From: Patescibacteria group bacterium
GTDB lineage: Bacteria; Patescibacteriota; Minisyncoccia; Phycocordibacterales; UBA12088
DNA length: 36,149 bases
Direction: 5' to 3'
NCBI GenBank assembly: GCA_015491245.1
Contig: WFWH01000047.1
Location: forward strand, 1 to 36,149
Shown: in pieces, positions 14,194 to 21,908 of the stretch
Numbering within the stretch: the stretch's first letter is position 1
Layout: each line of letters starts with the position of its first letter
Position numbers and translations under genes: made by a program
The notes under the pieces: model-generated
Told to the model about the DNA's origin: nothing
Database searches by the model: none
Seen by the model: only the letters and a program-made list of their open reading frames with translations

Positions 14194-14631
14194 CTAGAGC
14201 ACCTCATGGCCGCGCTCCCGCTCGCGCGCTGCTACCTGATCCTCTGAGAGCCCGAGGTGGTGCCCCACCTCGTGCCACACCGTTTCAGCCACCAAGCGCG
14301 CGAGGAGTGCACGGTCCAGTGTGCCGTCCGCGCGGCGCGCCCGCGCTTCGTGCGGCAACTGATAGAGGGTGATGGTATCGGGCAGGGTATTGCCGTAGCT
14401 GTGGTCCCGCTCGGAAAGCGGCACGCCGCGGTAATAGCCGAAAAGCTCCAGCGGATCTGCAAGGCCCTCTGCGCGCCGCACCTCTTCGTCGGCGCAGGGC
14501 TCGGCAAGAAACACCACGTTGTCCATTTTCTCTTTTACCCACGCGGGAAGCGCGGCAACCCCCGCGGCAACCAATGATTCAAATTCTTCGGATGAGAGGA
14601 CGGGTTTGGGAAGCGGCATCAGCCCCAGCAT
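14194..14631 (-). CDS. Zincin-like metallopeptidase (DUF1025/PF06262 type)
   Basis: A 145-residue protein with the zinc-protease signature H120-E-x-x-H124 in TVWHEVGHHLGLSEDQ. Sequence before it (LPDTITLYQLPHEA, VAETVWHEVGHHLG) matches the small stand-alone metallopeptidase family PF06262, usually 110-140 residues, found widely in Actinobacteria and CPR. The third zinc ligand, expected some residues after the motif, is probably D131 or a nearby acidic residue. Biological substrates are unknown. ATG 14631 is used; ATG 14619 is an equally possible start, and neither has a good ribosome binding site. It is convergent with the csoR-like gene, 14 bases away. Confidence 0.75.
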   Translation of the reverse strand: MLGLMPLPKPVLSSEEFESLVAAGVAALPAWVKEKMDNVVFLAEPCADEEVRRAEGLADPLELFGYYRGVPLSERDHSYGNTLPDTITLYQLPHEARARRADGTLDRALLARLVAETVWHEVGHHLGLSEDQVAARERERGHEVL

Positions 14632-14716
14632 ACCTTTTTGTCCTGCGGGATGCACCATGGAAAAAGGCAGCTTTTGTGGCACACTAACACTCAGGAAACC
14701 ACTAGTGGAGGAAAAA

Positions 14717-14836
14717 ATGCGCGGCTTTTGGAATGATGCGTGGTGGATCATCATCATTGTGGGCATGCTCTCCCTCCTATTCTTCGGGAAAGGCGATATC
14801 GGCCTGCTGTCGCCCGGCCTTTTCTCTTCTCCATAG
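14717..14836 (+). CDS. Proposed 39-residue single-helix membrane protein
   Basis: A short open frame starting at ATG 14717 and ending at TAG 14834-14836. GGAGG at 14707-14711 is a perfect Shine-Dalgarno at ideal spacing, unusual in a region where most genes have none. The product begins MRGFWNDAWWIIIIVGMLSL and has one strongly hydrophobic helix (about residues 9-22) after a Trp-rich amphipathic start, then a Gly/Leu/Pro tail. No family is recognised. It lies alone between the divergent zincin gene and the end of the Pif1-like helicase. A hairpin CATAGG/CCTATG overlaps its stop codon. The combination of a good start site and a clean transmembrane segment supports it, but length alone makes chance possible. 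Confidence 0.5.
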   Translation: MRGFWNDAWWIIIIVGMLSLLFFGKGDIGLLSPGLFSSP

Positions 14837-14870
14837 GAAAAACCTATGCCGCATACCCTCACAAACACAC

Positions 14871-14894
14871 GCGCGCCCGGCCTTTGCGGCGCGC
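14871..14894 (-). terminator. GC-rich hairpin between convergent genes
   Basis: GCGCGCC (14871-14877) pairs with GGCGCGC (14888-14894) around a 10-base loop. It lies just after the stop codon of the Pif1-like gene and could end transcription from either side, though no long T run follows. Confidence 0.4.
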
Positions 14895-14899
14895 ATGTT

Positions 14900-16591
14900 T
14901 CATTCCTCTAGGAAAAGCCGCGCACGCCAAAGCGTATCGTAGGAATACTTTTCCCCCAGCGCACGGTACACGGGAGTAAGCCGCGTGCCGCCGCAGGCGC
15001 GGAATGCCTTGTGTATCTCCCGCAATACGCGGGAGGGCGGCCTCAAGTGCGCCAGAGAAAGCGCACGCCCCTCCGCGCGCAGTGCATCAATGTGCCCGCG
15101 TACGGTCGCGGCGGCAATGCTGCGCACGTGCGCGATTTCCTCTACGCCCCTGCCTTCGGCAAGAAGCGCCGCGGTTTTTTCACGGCTGGTTTTCTTTGGC
15201 GCTTTTTTTTCCGCACGCACAGGTGAAGCGCGTGGCGCACGCGGCGCATCTTTGTCATGCGGTATCGTGCCGCCGAAGCGATCCCGCAGCACTTCGCGCA
15301 TGGCACGGCGCCGCGCCGTGTGCGAGAGCGCCGCGAGTGCCTCACGCGCCTCTCGCGCGTACCGCTTCAGGTGCGCATCAAAGCGCCGCACGCGCGCATC
15401 TGTGGTGAGCGCCATGTCATTTACCCCGCCGCCCACCAGGCGGATAGAGGAGAGCCGCCGCGCGCGGGAAAGCGCCACATAGCCCATGCCCGGCGCAAAC
15501 GCCCGCGACAAATCGGTTTCCAAAGCCGAGAGCGTCATGCCTTGGCTCTTGTGGACCGTGATAGCCCACGCCAAGCGCAGGGGAATCTGCGTATACACCG
15601 TGCCGGCGCCGTCCTCCGCTTCAATGCGCCACTCCTCAGGCGCGAGCCATACCAGCGCGCCCTCATCTAGCCGCACCAAGGGTGCGCCGGAGGCGGGGTC
15701 AAACCCCTCCACCACCCCCAAGGAGCCGTTTACATACCGGCCGCGCGGATCATTTTTCACGCACATAACCCGTGCGCCTTCCTTGAGGGAAAGCAGCGGC
15801 GGCGCGGGACACGTTTTCTTCAAAAAAGAAACTAGCGCGGGCGCGCCGCGGGCGCGGGCGGCAAAGGTGCGCGCCTTCCCGGGAAGCGCCGCAAGGCGCG
15901 CCGCATTCTTTTCCTCTGTCGCTGCGTGGTGCGTATACAGCACGACCGGCTCATCGGTCTCAAGCGGCGCGCGAAAGCGCGTGCGCAGCACCGCCTTGAG
16001 GTCTTCTTTTTCACCGCCCGCGCGCAGCGCGCGCAAAAGGCGGAGGAGCGCCGCGTCCTCCTGCCGATACTGCCGCGCAAGGTAGCACACGAGGAATTCT
16101 CCCTTGGCAAACGCCGCACTCTCAAATACGTAGGCGGGAGGCTCTCCCGCACGCGTCACCGGCGGCAGCTGGAAAAAATCTCCCGCAAGCACCACCTGCA
16201 CCCCGCCGAAGGGCTTGGTGAAATCCCGCAGGCGGCGCAGTATCGCATCCACCATATCCAATTGCCGCGGATGCAGCATGGATACTTCGTCCACCACGAG
16301 CACCTGCACCGCGCGCAGGCGCGCCAGTACGTCTTTTTTCTTCTCCAACTCGGCGAATTCTTTTTCTCCCCACACCTCCCGCACACCGATGCCGCTCCAT
16401 GCGTGCAGGGTCTGCCCGCCGAGCGCCACGGCGGCAATGCCGGTGGAGGCGGTTACCGCATGCGGAACCCGATGCCGCGCCAAATACGCAAGGTAGCGGC
16501 GCAGCACGTGCGTTTTCCCCGTGCCGGCCTCACCGGTGAGTATGGCATTGTGCCCCAGGGCGAGTAGCGTGAGCGCCTCGTTTTGGGTCAT
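14900..16591 (-). CDS. Pif1-like SF1B helicase with C-terminal HTH domain
   Basis: A 563-residue ATP-dependent DNA helicase of the Pif1/RecD2 type. Walker A is GEAGTGKT at residues 20-27, motif Ia TASTGIAA follows, then the Pif1 pattern TLHAWSGIG, Walker B VLVVDEVSML, motif III AGDFFQLPPV, a QYRQED motif IV region, and motif VI AWAITVHKSQGMTL plus YVALSRAR. After about residue 425 comes an Arg-rich linker and a helix-turn-helix region (REKTAALLAEGRGVEEIAHV onward), resembling the HTH_40 domain attached to helicases in many bacteria. It probably unwinds special DNA structures during replication or repair. ATG 16591 is chosen because TATTAT lies six bases upstream (leaderless). It follows the ATP-grasp gene closely but has its own promoter. 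Confidence 0.9.
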   Translation of the reverse strand: MTQNEALTLLALGHNAILTGEAGTGKTHVLRRYLAYLARHRVPHAVTASTGIAAVALGGQTLHAWSGIGVREVWGEKEFAELEKKKDVLARLRAVQVLVVDEVSMLHPRQLDMVDAILRRLRDFTKPFGGVQVVLAGDFFQLPPVTRAGEPPAYVFESAAFAKGEFLVCYLARQYRQEDAALLRLLRALRAGGEKEDLKAVLRTRFRAPLETDEPVVLYTHHAATEEKNAARLAALPGKARTFAARARGAPALVSFLKKTCPAPPLLSLKEGARVMCVKNDPRGRYVNGSLGVVEGFDPASGAPLVRLDEGALVWLAPEEWRIEAEDGAGTVYTQIPLRLAWAITVHKSQGMTLSALETDLSRAFAPGMGYVALSRARRLSSIRLVGGGVNDMALTTDARVRRFDAHLKRYAREAREALAALSHTARRRAMREVLRDRFGGTIPHDKDAPRAPRASPVRAEKKAPKKTSREKTAALLAEGRGVEEIAHVRSIAAATVRGHIDALRAEGRALSLAHLRPPSRVLREIHKAFRACGGTRLTPVYRALGEKYSYDTLWRARLFLEE

Positions 16592-16597
16592 AGCGGC

Positions 16598-16603
16598 ATA
16601 ATA
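16598..16603 (-). promoter_or_regulatory. -10 box giving a leaderless helicase mRNA
   Basis: TATTAT on the minus strand is followed by six bases (GCCGCT) and then ATG 16591. No convincing -35 hexamer is seen. Confidence 0.55.
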
Positions 16604-16618
16604 CCGCACTTTCCCCCG

Positions 16619-18463
16619 TCACTTGGCGCGCGGCAGCGACGCCATGATGGCGAGCACGCAGCGGTGCTCCATGGAAGAGAACCCAAGCGAGCGCGTCGCC
16701 TGCGCATACTCATTGTGTACGTCAAGGTAGTAATCGCCCCACGGCGCCAGCGATGCATCCGCCTCATCCCAAATGCGCCGCTCCAGCGCGGTGGCGCAGC
16801 GTAAAAGGCGGCAGCACACCAAAAACTCAAACTTCATATCCAGCGAGGTGCGCTGATAGTGTGAACCTATTAACATTTCCAGCTCTTTCAAAAGGGGGAG
16901 GAGCGCGGCGCGCTCCTGTGCGGAAAACCGGCGCGCATAAAATTTTGATGCGCCGATGATCACATGGGTGAGGGTGTAGACCCGCGCCCGCAGCAGTGTG
17001 CGGGGGCACGCGCCTCTCAGCGTGCGCCGCGACGCCTCAATGAAAAACGCGGTGTCCGGCACAGCCACCTCGGGGAGAAAGAAGTGGCTCAAAAAGAGAA
17101 AGTTCACCCCGTGCGTGGAGAGCGCGAGCACGTCCCCGGGAGATGCGGCGAGCTTGCGGGCGTACCGCAGCACCTCATCGCGATATTTCTTTTCGGCAAA
17201 CACTCGCGCTGCGTGTGCGCGCCCCCACACGGTTTCATTCCAGAGCAGCTTGAACAATAGGCGGTTAATCGCGGCCAGTTTGGGGTAGCGGCGGCGCAGC
17301 ACTTTTTTGCGCGGCGTTTTTGCAGTATCCGCGTGAGGCGCAGCGGCTGCACGCGGCGCGAACGCCTGCCGCGCCGCCTCGTCTATGGTGTCCGGCGAGG
17401 TGTATTCCTCGCGGAATTCCTCCAGTGCGCGCAGGTACTTTTGTTCCTTCGTCCAGGTATACATCCGCGTCAGGTAGTGCACACGGGCCGCGGGGGGCAG
17501 CAACTGGTACTTGTCGTCCATAAAGCGGCGTACCCGCACCACGCTCTCTTCCGCCGGGTGTGTGGTGCGCCGCCACATGCGCGCCAGCATGTCCGCTATT
17601 TCCTCTTCCACGCGCACCGTGCGCACCGGCAAAAATCCCCCGCCCCAGTCCGCGCACGTGTTTACCTCCAAAAAATACCACGTGCCGGAATCGGCGTCTT
17701 GTATCACATCCACGCCGCACATTCCCAAATCAAACAGGCGCGCCACTCTTTCCGCGATGCGCGCAATCTCCCAATACCGCTCATCGCGCGGCATGGCAGA
17801 AGCCACCGCACCGCGGGAAATGTTATTGAGGTGCAAAAACGAGGCGTGCGCGGGATGGCGCCTCAGTACATCCACGCATACCCCCCCTACGACAAATGCA
17901 CGAAAGTCGCCTTGGTTGGGAACATAGTTTTGGAATACGTACTCTTTATATTTTTCCAAACGGGCGCGATCAGCATCGTTTTGTATGAACACTATCTTCT
18001 CTCCGCACATGCCGAAATTCGGTTTTGCAATATACGGCCGCCGCAGCATCTGCGCGCGCTCCAGTTGCTGCAGCGCCTCCTCGGAAGGCGCCAGATAGGT
18101 GGGAATGCCGCGCAGCCCCTTGGTGCAAAGCTGCACGTACCATTGCTGATACGCCTTTCTCGTCACCTCCGGCATGGTGGCCAAACCGGGATTCACCACC
18201 CGCACCTCTCGTGCGAGTGCTGCACGGAGAAACGCCGTGCGCGCCAGCGCCTGCGGCGCCTGCTTGGTGAGTGCGCCGTCGCGCCAAAACAGTATGCTGC
18301 CGGCAGGGGGGAGCGCCGCAGGATCGGTAAAATTCACCGCCCGTATCGGAAGGCCTCTTGCGCGGGCGCTCTTGAGCGCGCCGCGTACGTTCTCGTTATA
18401 CGCAGCGGCGGCGATGAGTATTTCCGGATGTGCCGCAGGTTGGTACGGCGCGGTTTTCCGCAT
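16619..18463 (-). CDS. ATP-grasp ligase with long helical C-terminal region
   Basis: A 614-residue protein. Roughly residues 1-300 form an ATP-grasp enzyme of the RimK/D-Ala ligase kind: RPYIAKPNFGMCGEKIVF supplies the ATP-binding lysine and Gly-rich loop, VFQNYVPNQGDFRAFVVGG the central strands, and GVDVIQDADSGTWYFLEVNT the metal-binding E-x-N. It should join a carboxylate to an amine using ATP. The remaining 300 residues are helical and charged, with a Lys/Arg patch (TPRKKVLRRRYPKLAAINRL) and a Cys pair (FLVCCRLLRC); I recognise no family there. It lies 25 bases after the MBL gene on the same strand and close to a second ATP-grasp gene, so both may serve one peptide-modifying pathway. No ribosome binding site is visible. 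Function beyond ligase chemistry is unknown. Confidence 0.75.
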   Translation of the reverse strand: MRKTAPYQPAAHPEILIAAAAYNENVRGALKSARARGLPIRAVNFTDPAALPPAGSILFWRDGALTKQAPQALARTAFLRAALAREVRVVNPGLATMPEVTRKAYQQWYVQLCTKGLRGIPTYLAPSEEALQQLERAQMLRRPYIAKPNFGMCGEKIVFIQNDADRARLEKYKEYVFQNYVPNQGDFRAFVVGGVCVDVLRRHPAHASFLHLNNISRGAVASAMPRDERYWEIARIAERVARLFDLGMCGVDVIQDADSGTWYFLEVNTCADWGGGFLPVRTVRVEEEIADMLARMWRRTTHPAEESVVRVRRFMDDKYQLLPPAARVHYLTRMYTWTKEQKYLRALEEFREEYTSPDTIDEAARQAFAPRAAAAPHADTAKTPRKKVLRRRYPKLAAINRLLFKLLWNETVWGRAHAARVFAEKKYRDEVLRYARKLAASPGDVLALSTHGVNFLFLSHFFLPEVAVPDTAFFIEASRRTLRGACPRTLLRARVYTLTHVIIGASKFYARRFSAQERAALLPLLKELEMLIGSHYQRTSLDMKFEFLVCCRLLRCATALERRIWDEADASLAPWGDYYLDVHNEYAQATRSLGFSSMEHRCVLAIMASLPRAK

Positions 18464-18488
18464 AACAACGCTACCCTAGCACCTATCA

Positions 18489-19142
18489 CTACTTTTGCAA
18501 CCGGCGGCGCGCAAACGCCTCGTAGCACTCTGCCACGAGGTAGGGATTTTCCCGCCGCTCGTCTCGTATCGTGGACACGGGGCGGACGCTGTAGTCATGC
18601 CCGGGGTATACCACCGTATCGTCGGGAAGCGTTTTGAGGCGCTGCAGAGAGCGGTAGAGGTCGGGGGCACCCGCCGCATCCGTCCTCCCGCACCCCCCTA
18701 CGAATAACGTGTCGCCGGTAATGATTTTGGGCACGCCGTCTTCCGCCTCCTCTCCTTCAATGAGGTAGCACAGCGACGTGGGGTGGTGGCCGGGCGTGTG
18801 CCACACCCGCACGCGGCCGCCGCCGACGGGAAGTGTGTCTCCCTCCTCAAGGGGCACCAACGGCACGGAAAAAGGAACGCGAGCGGATGCATGCGCGTAC
18901 ACCGGCGCACCGCGATAGCGCGCACAAGCGTCTTCCAGCCGCGCTATATGGTCAAAATGCGTGTGCGTAACGGCAATGCCGCACACCTGCAGGGCGTGTG
19001 CCGCGATGAGTGAAGCCACTTTTTCAAAATCGCCGCAGGGGTCCACTACCAGCGCCTCACGGCGCTCCCGATCCGCCACCACATACGAGAAATTACGGTC
19101 AAAACCGCCCACCGGAACCTGGATAACAGAAAGCCCTTTCAT
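18489..19142 (-). CDS. Metallo-beta-lactamase-fold hydrolase, ETHE1/GloB-like
   Basis: A 217-residue MBL-fold enzyme. The metal site is complete: THTHFDH (H60-x-H62-x-D64-H65), HTPGHHPTS, GDTLFVGGCGRTD and YPGHDYSVRPVST. The GGCGRTD and HDY...ST..ER..NP features are closer to ETHE1-type persulfide dioxygenases and related sulfur enzymes than to classical glyoxalase II, which has a different C-terminal end; a simple hydroxyacyl-thiol hydrolase remains possible. ATG 19142 is chosen because the conserved sequence starts just after it and longer frames run into non-conserved sequence. No ribosome binding site is apparent. A persulfide-related role would suit the CstR-like repressor elsewhere in the window, but they are not linked in one operon. 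Confidence 0.85.
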   Translation of the reverse strand: MKGLSVIQVPVGGFDRNFSYVVADRERREALVVDPCGDFEKVASLIAAHALQVCGIAVTHTHFDHIARLEDACARYRGAPVYAHASARVPFSVPLVPLEEGDTLPVGGGRVRVWHTPGHHPTSLCYLIEGEEAEDGVPKIITGDTLFVGGCGRTDAAGAPDLYRSLQRLKTLPDDTVVYPGHDYSVRPVSTIRDERRENPYLVAECYEAFARRRLQK

Positions 19143-19235
19143 GGTTGCAGAAACCTGACGCCACGCACATCGTGCGGCTTTGCTGCATGAAACATAACAA
19201 GCGGCACACTGCGGCGGCAAAAACGCACAGGAGGA

Positions 19236-20663
19236 TCACGCCTCGCTGAGGCGCTCCGCCGCCGAGAGCGGTGCCGGAGCGGGCGGCAGTGCGAGAGCTT
19301 CGCCTTGGGAAGTGCCGGCCTCTTCCTCCATTTCCTTCCGCACCTTTGCTACCTCTTTGCCCCGCGCGGCATGCAGCGCGCGTAGGACCAGGGAAGGATC
19401 CACCAAAAACCCCCGCAAGTTTCTCCTCCCCACTATCATGGGATAGCGCATATGCGCGCGGTCCATAACCGTCACCTCGTCTACGATGCGCTTGCCATTG
19501 AGGATAAACTGCACCTGCGCGAGGGGGCGCGAGGAAACCCCGGTAGCCGACCACACTTTGTGCCTCTTTCCCGGAACCAGCGTACAGCCCAATTCCTTGC
19601 AGAGCGACTCGTCAATAGAAGTGCGGTACGCCCCGGTATCCATTTTGGCAAACACCTCTTTCTCTCCCCCCGCACACGATAACAGGACGGGCTCTATAAT
19701 GCCGATCACGCGCTGGTGTCCCGTTCTTGGCGTTATGTTTTCCAGCTCACGGTGGGCAAACAGCGATTTGGCGATTTCAACCGCGCGCTTCACCGTGGGA
19801 GTTTTCAAATAATGGATGCGATCCAAGCGCGTGCGGAGCGAGGATCGGTTGACGTTTTGTATTTCCAACCCCGGCGCGGCGTTAATCTCTAGTACCAGCG
19901 GCTCACCCGTTTTCCCCATGACAATGTCTACCCCCGCAAAACCCAGCTCGCTCACGCGCTGGGCGCGCGATGCCAGGCGCAATATCTCATCCCATCGCGG
20001 AATGCACACACCGCGCGTTTTCACCTTGGTACCCGGGAAGTAATCCACTGGCTTTTGGTACCGCAACCCACCCAAGGTAATGCCCGTACCCATGTCTATC
20101 CCCACGCCAATGGCGCCCTGGTGCACGTTGGCGCGGCCGCCGGATTGTGCGGTGGGAAAGCGCAGCATCGCCATAACCGGAATGCCGTTGGCAACAATTA
20201 CCCGAATGTCCGGCAGGCCCGCCGGCTGCATTTTTTTGAAAAACGGTGCAAGGGTCACAAACTCCTCCACAAAAGCGCTGTCCGGCATATCGCCCAGGGA
20301 GTACACGCCCTCAAACACGTCAAAAAGGTGGCGCTCAATTTCTTTGAGAGTAATGGGGGTGCCGTCCATGCACTCACCTTCCTTCCCGTTCCATTTCTTT
20401 ACCGCAATAATGCCCTTGCCTCCGTAGCCGCGCGCGGGCTTCAGCACAAACCGCTTGGGAAGCGTGTCCCACCGAAACGAAAACAGCTCACGCCTGCTTT
20501 TAAACGCCGCGATGAGGCGCGGGGTGGCAATGCCCTCCCTGGTATAGAGCCGCTTGGTCGCGAGCTTGTTATTGGCGCGGCGGTGGGCGCGCGGCGGATT
20601 GAGCGCACGCACAAACAGCACGTTGCGCGCGTTAATTCCCAGCGCTTGCTTGCTCACTGCCAT
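19236..20663 (-). CDS. ATP-grasp glutamate-ligase-like protein fused to a retropepsin-like domain
   Basis: A 475-residue fusion. Residues 1-310 are an ATP-grasp ligase of the alpha-L-glutamate ligase (RimK-like) type: KPARGYGGKGIIAVKKW (75-91), AFVEEFVTL, and LVLEINAAPGLEIQN (256-270) carrying the metal ligands. Residues about 317-430 form a retropepsin-like domain of the RimB/Zn_protease family (PF05618), with catalytic D342-T-G in FAKMDTGAYRTSI and the partner strand PMIVGRRNL. Usually these two activities are on separate genes beside a 7TM protein; here they are one chain. A Glu/Ala/Pro-rich tail follows. By analogy with RimK/RimB it may add and remove amino-acid tags on a target, which is inference. 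It starts six bases after the 7TM gene's stop, so the two are an operon. Confidence 0.85.
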   Translation of the reverse strand: MAVSKQALGINARNVLFVRALNPPRAHRRANNKLATKRLYTREGIATPRLIAAFKSRRELFSFRWDTLPKRFVLKPARGYGGKGIIAVKKWNGKEGECMDGTPITLKEIERHLFDVFEGVYSLGDMPDSAFVEEFVTLAPFFKKMQPAGLPDIRVIVANGIPVMAMLRFPTAQSGGRANVHQGAIGVGIDMGTGITLGGLRYQKPVDYFPGTKVKTRGVCIPRWDEILRLASRAQRVSELGFAGVDIVMGKTGEPLVLEINAAPGLEIQNVNRSSLRTRLDRIHYLKTPTVKRAVEIAKSLFAHRELENITPRTGHQRVIGIIEPVLLSCAGGEKEVFAKMDTGAYRTSIDESLCKELGCTLVPGKRHKVWSATGVSSRPLAQVQFILNGKRIVDEVTVMDRAHMRYPMIVGRRNLRGFLVDPSLVLRALHAARGKEVAKVRKEMEEEAGTSQGEALALPPAPAPLSAAERLSEA

Positions 20664-20669
20664 ACGCTA

Positions 20670-21581
20670 CTACTCTTCATCAAGGTACTTGAAGCGGAAA
20701 TACTCCACGAGCTGCAGGCCAAAGTAGCGCCCCATGAGGATGTCCAGCGGCACCACGAGCAAAATAACCTCGGGATACACCAGCACGAACCGCCGCACCG
20801 CGGCGCTCTCCAGCAAAAGGTATGCGGCAATGCCCAGCACCAGTGACACTGCGGCCACCCGCAGCGCTTTTTTAAACGTAACTTCAAACTGGAGGCGCGT
20901 GATGCGCTCGCTCAACATGACCAACAGCAAAATGGGTACGATGGAAATATCCTGGAACGACATGAATCCCCACCGCGAGAGCAGCGTCATGCCGGTTAAG
21001 AGGAGCGAGACCACCAAAAACATGGAGAGCGCGGTTTTGGGCAGTTGGATCATGCGCACCCTTTTAAGCAGTATGCGCGCGGTGACAGAACCCACGATAA
21101 TGAGCGAGAGCAGCACGAGGCCGGTTACCAAACTGCTCGCGAGGAGCGCAATGGCAAACGCGATGATCACCAGCATGCCCAGCGAGGGGAGGCCGACAAT
21201 GGCGCGCACAAATGCGATAAGGGTTGCCACCACGGGCATGAGCAGCACAAAGGCAATGGTTTCGCTCGGCAATCCCGCGCGCGCGGCAGTCTGCACGAGA
21301 TACGCGATGAAATTAAAAGGGGTAACGTTCTCAATGGGGCGCTCGGAAAACACCGAAGGCGCAATTTGCGCTTCCTCGGGCAACACTGTCGCGCGCGTGG
21401 AAGAAGAGAGGGGTGGCGTGTTTTCCGCTGTTGCGGAGACCAACTGCGCCGCCTCTGCGGAGGTGGCGGCCGCCGCGGCGCCTTCCTGCGCGAGCGCCAC
21501 GCCGCCGGAGCTCAATGCCGCCGCGACCGGAAGCCAAAATGAAACAAGCGCAACAAGGCGCGATGCGTGCAAAAAATGCAT
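20670..21581 (-). CDS. 7TM_transglut-type membrane protein lacking the transglutaminase domain
   Basis: A 303-residue protein with an N-terminal signal peptide (residues 1-31, probable cleavage after LAQE-like ALAQ), a Ser/Ala-rich external linker, and about seven membrane helices from residue 105 to 285. The end, YPEVILLVVPLDILMGRYFG followed by LVEYFRF, matches the 7TM domain (PF14402) that is normally fused to an inactive transglutaminase-like domain and found beside alpha-L-glutamate-ligase-like genes. Here only the 7TM part remains. It is the first gene of an operon with the ATP-grasp-retropepsin fusion. ATG 21581 is chosen because the signal peptide starts there; a promoter TTGCGC-17-TATAGT lies about 50 bases upstream. 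Its role may be as the membrane partner of the ligase. Confidence 0.8.
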   Translation of the reverse strand: MHFLHASRLVALVSFWLPVAAALSSGGVALAQEGAAAAATSAEAAQLVSATAENTPPLSSSTRATVLPEEAQIAPSVFSERPIENVTPFNFIAYLVQTAARAGLPSETIAFVLLMPVVATLIAFVRAIVGLPSLGMLVIIAFAIALLASSLVTGLVLLSLIIVGSVTARILLKRVRMIQLPKTALSMFLVVSLLLTGMTLLSRWGFMSFQDISIVPILLLVMLSERITRLQFEVTFKKALRVAAVSLVLGIAAYLLLESAAVRRFVLVYPEVILLVVPLDILMGRYFGLQLVEYFRFKYLDEE

Positions 21582-21627
21582 AGGAAAAATTTGCGGAGGC
21601 AAATCCGGGGAATGTGAGCGTGCCGCC

Positions 21628-21656
21628 ACTATAGCGCGCGGAGAGAGAACGCGCAA
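21628..21656 (-). promoter_or_regulatory. Promoter of the 7TM/ATP-grasp operon
   Basis: Minus-strand TTGCGC (21656-21651), 17 bases, TATAGT (21633-21628). The expected start near 21621 gives a leader of about 40 bases. The same -35 form precedes tRNA-Ser in this window. Confidence 0.65.
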
Positions 21657-21757
21657 GAGGCGGCTATACACCAATTATACGGCTTATGTAAAGGATTTTT
21701 TAGCAAAATTCCGTGCGGGAGCGCCGCACGTGGCGCACCGGCGCGCGCCGTTTCGGG

Positions 21758-21830
21758 GGTGCCTATCCGGATTCGAACCGGAACTGAGGGCTCCACAAAC
21801 CCTAGTGCTAACCATTACACCATAGGCACC
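21758..21830 (-). tRNA. tRNA-His (GTG)
   Basis: Minus-strand cloverleaf. Acceptor GTGCCTA/TAGGCAC, D arm with GGTTAGCA, anticodon loop TTGTGGA (anticodon GTG), T loop GGTTCGAATCC. The extra G at position -1 and discriminator C, diagnostic for tRNA-His, are both encoded. No CCA in the DNA. Confidence 0.95.
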
Positions 21831-21908
21831 ATGCGTGTAGGGGGAGTGTAGCAAAAAACGGCATAAAAAAGAAGGGACGCGTACGCGCGCCCCTCGCAAC
21901 GAAAAATA

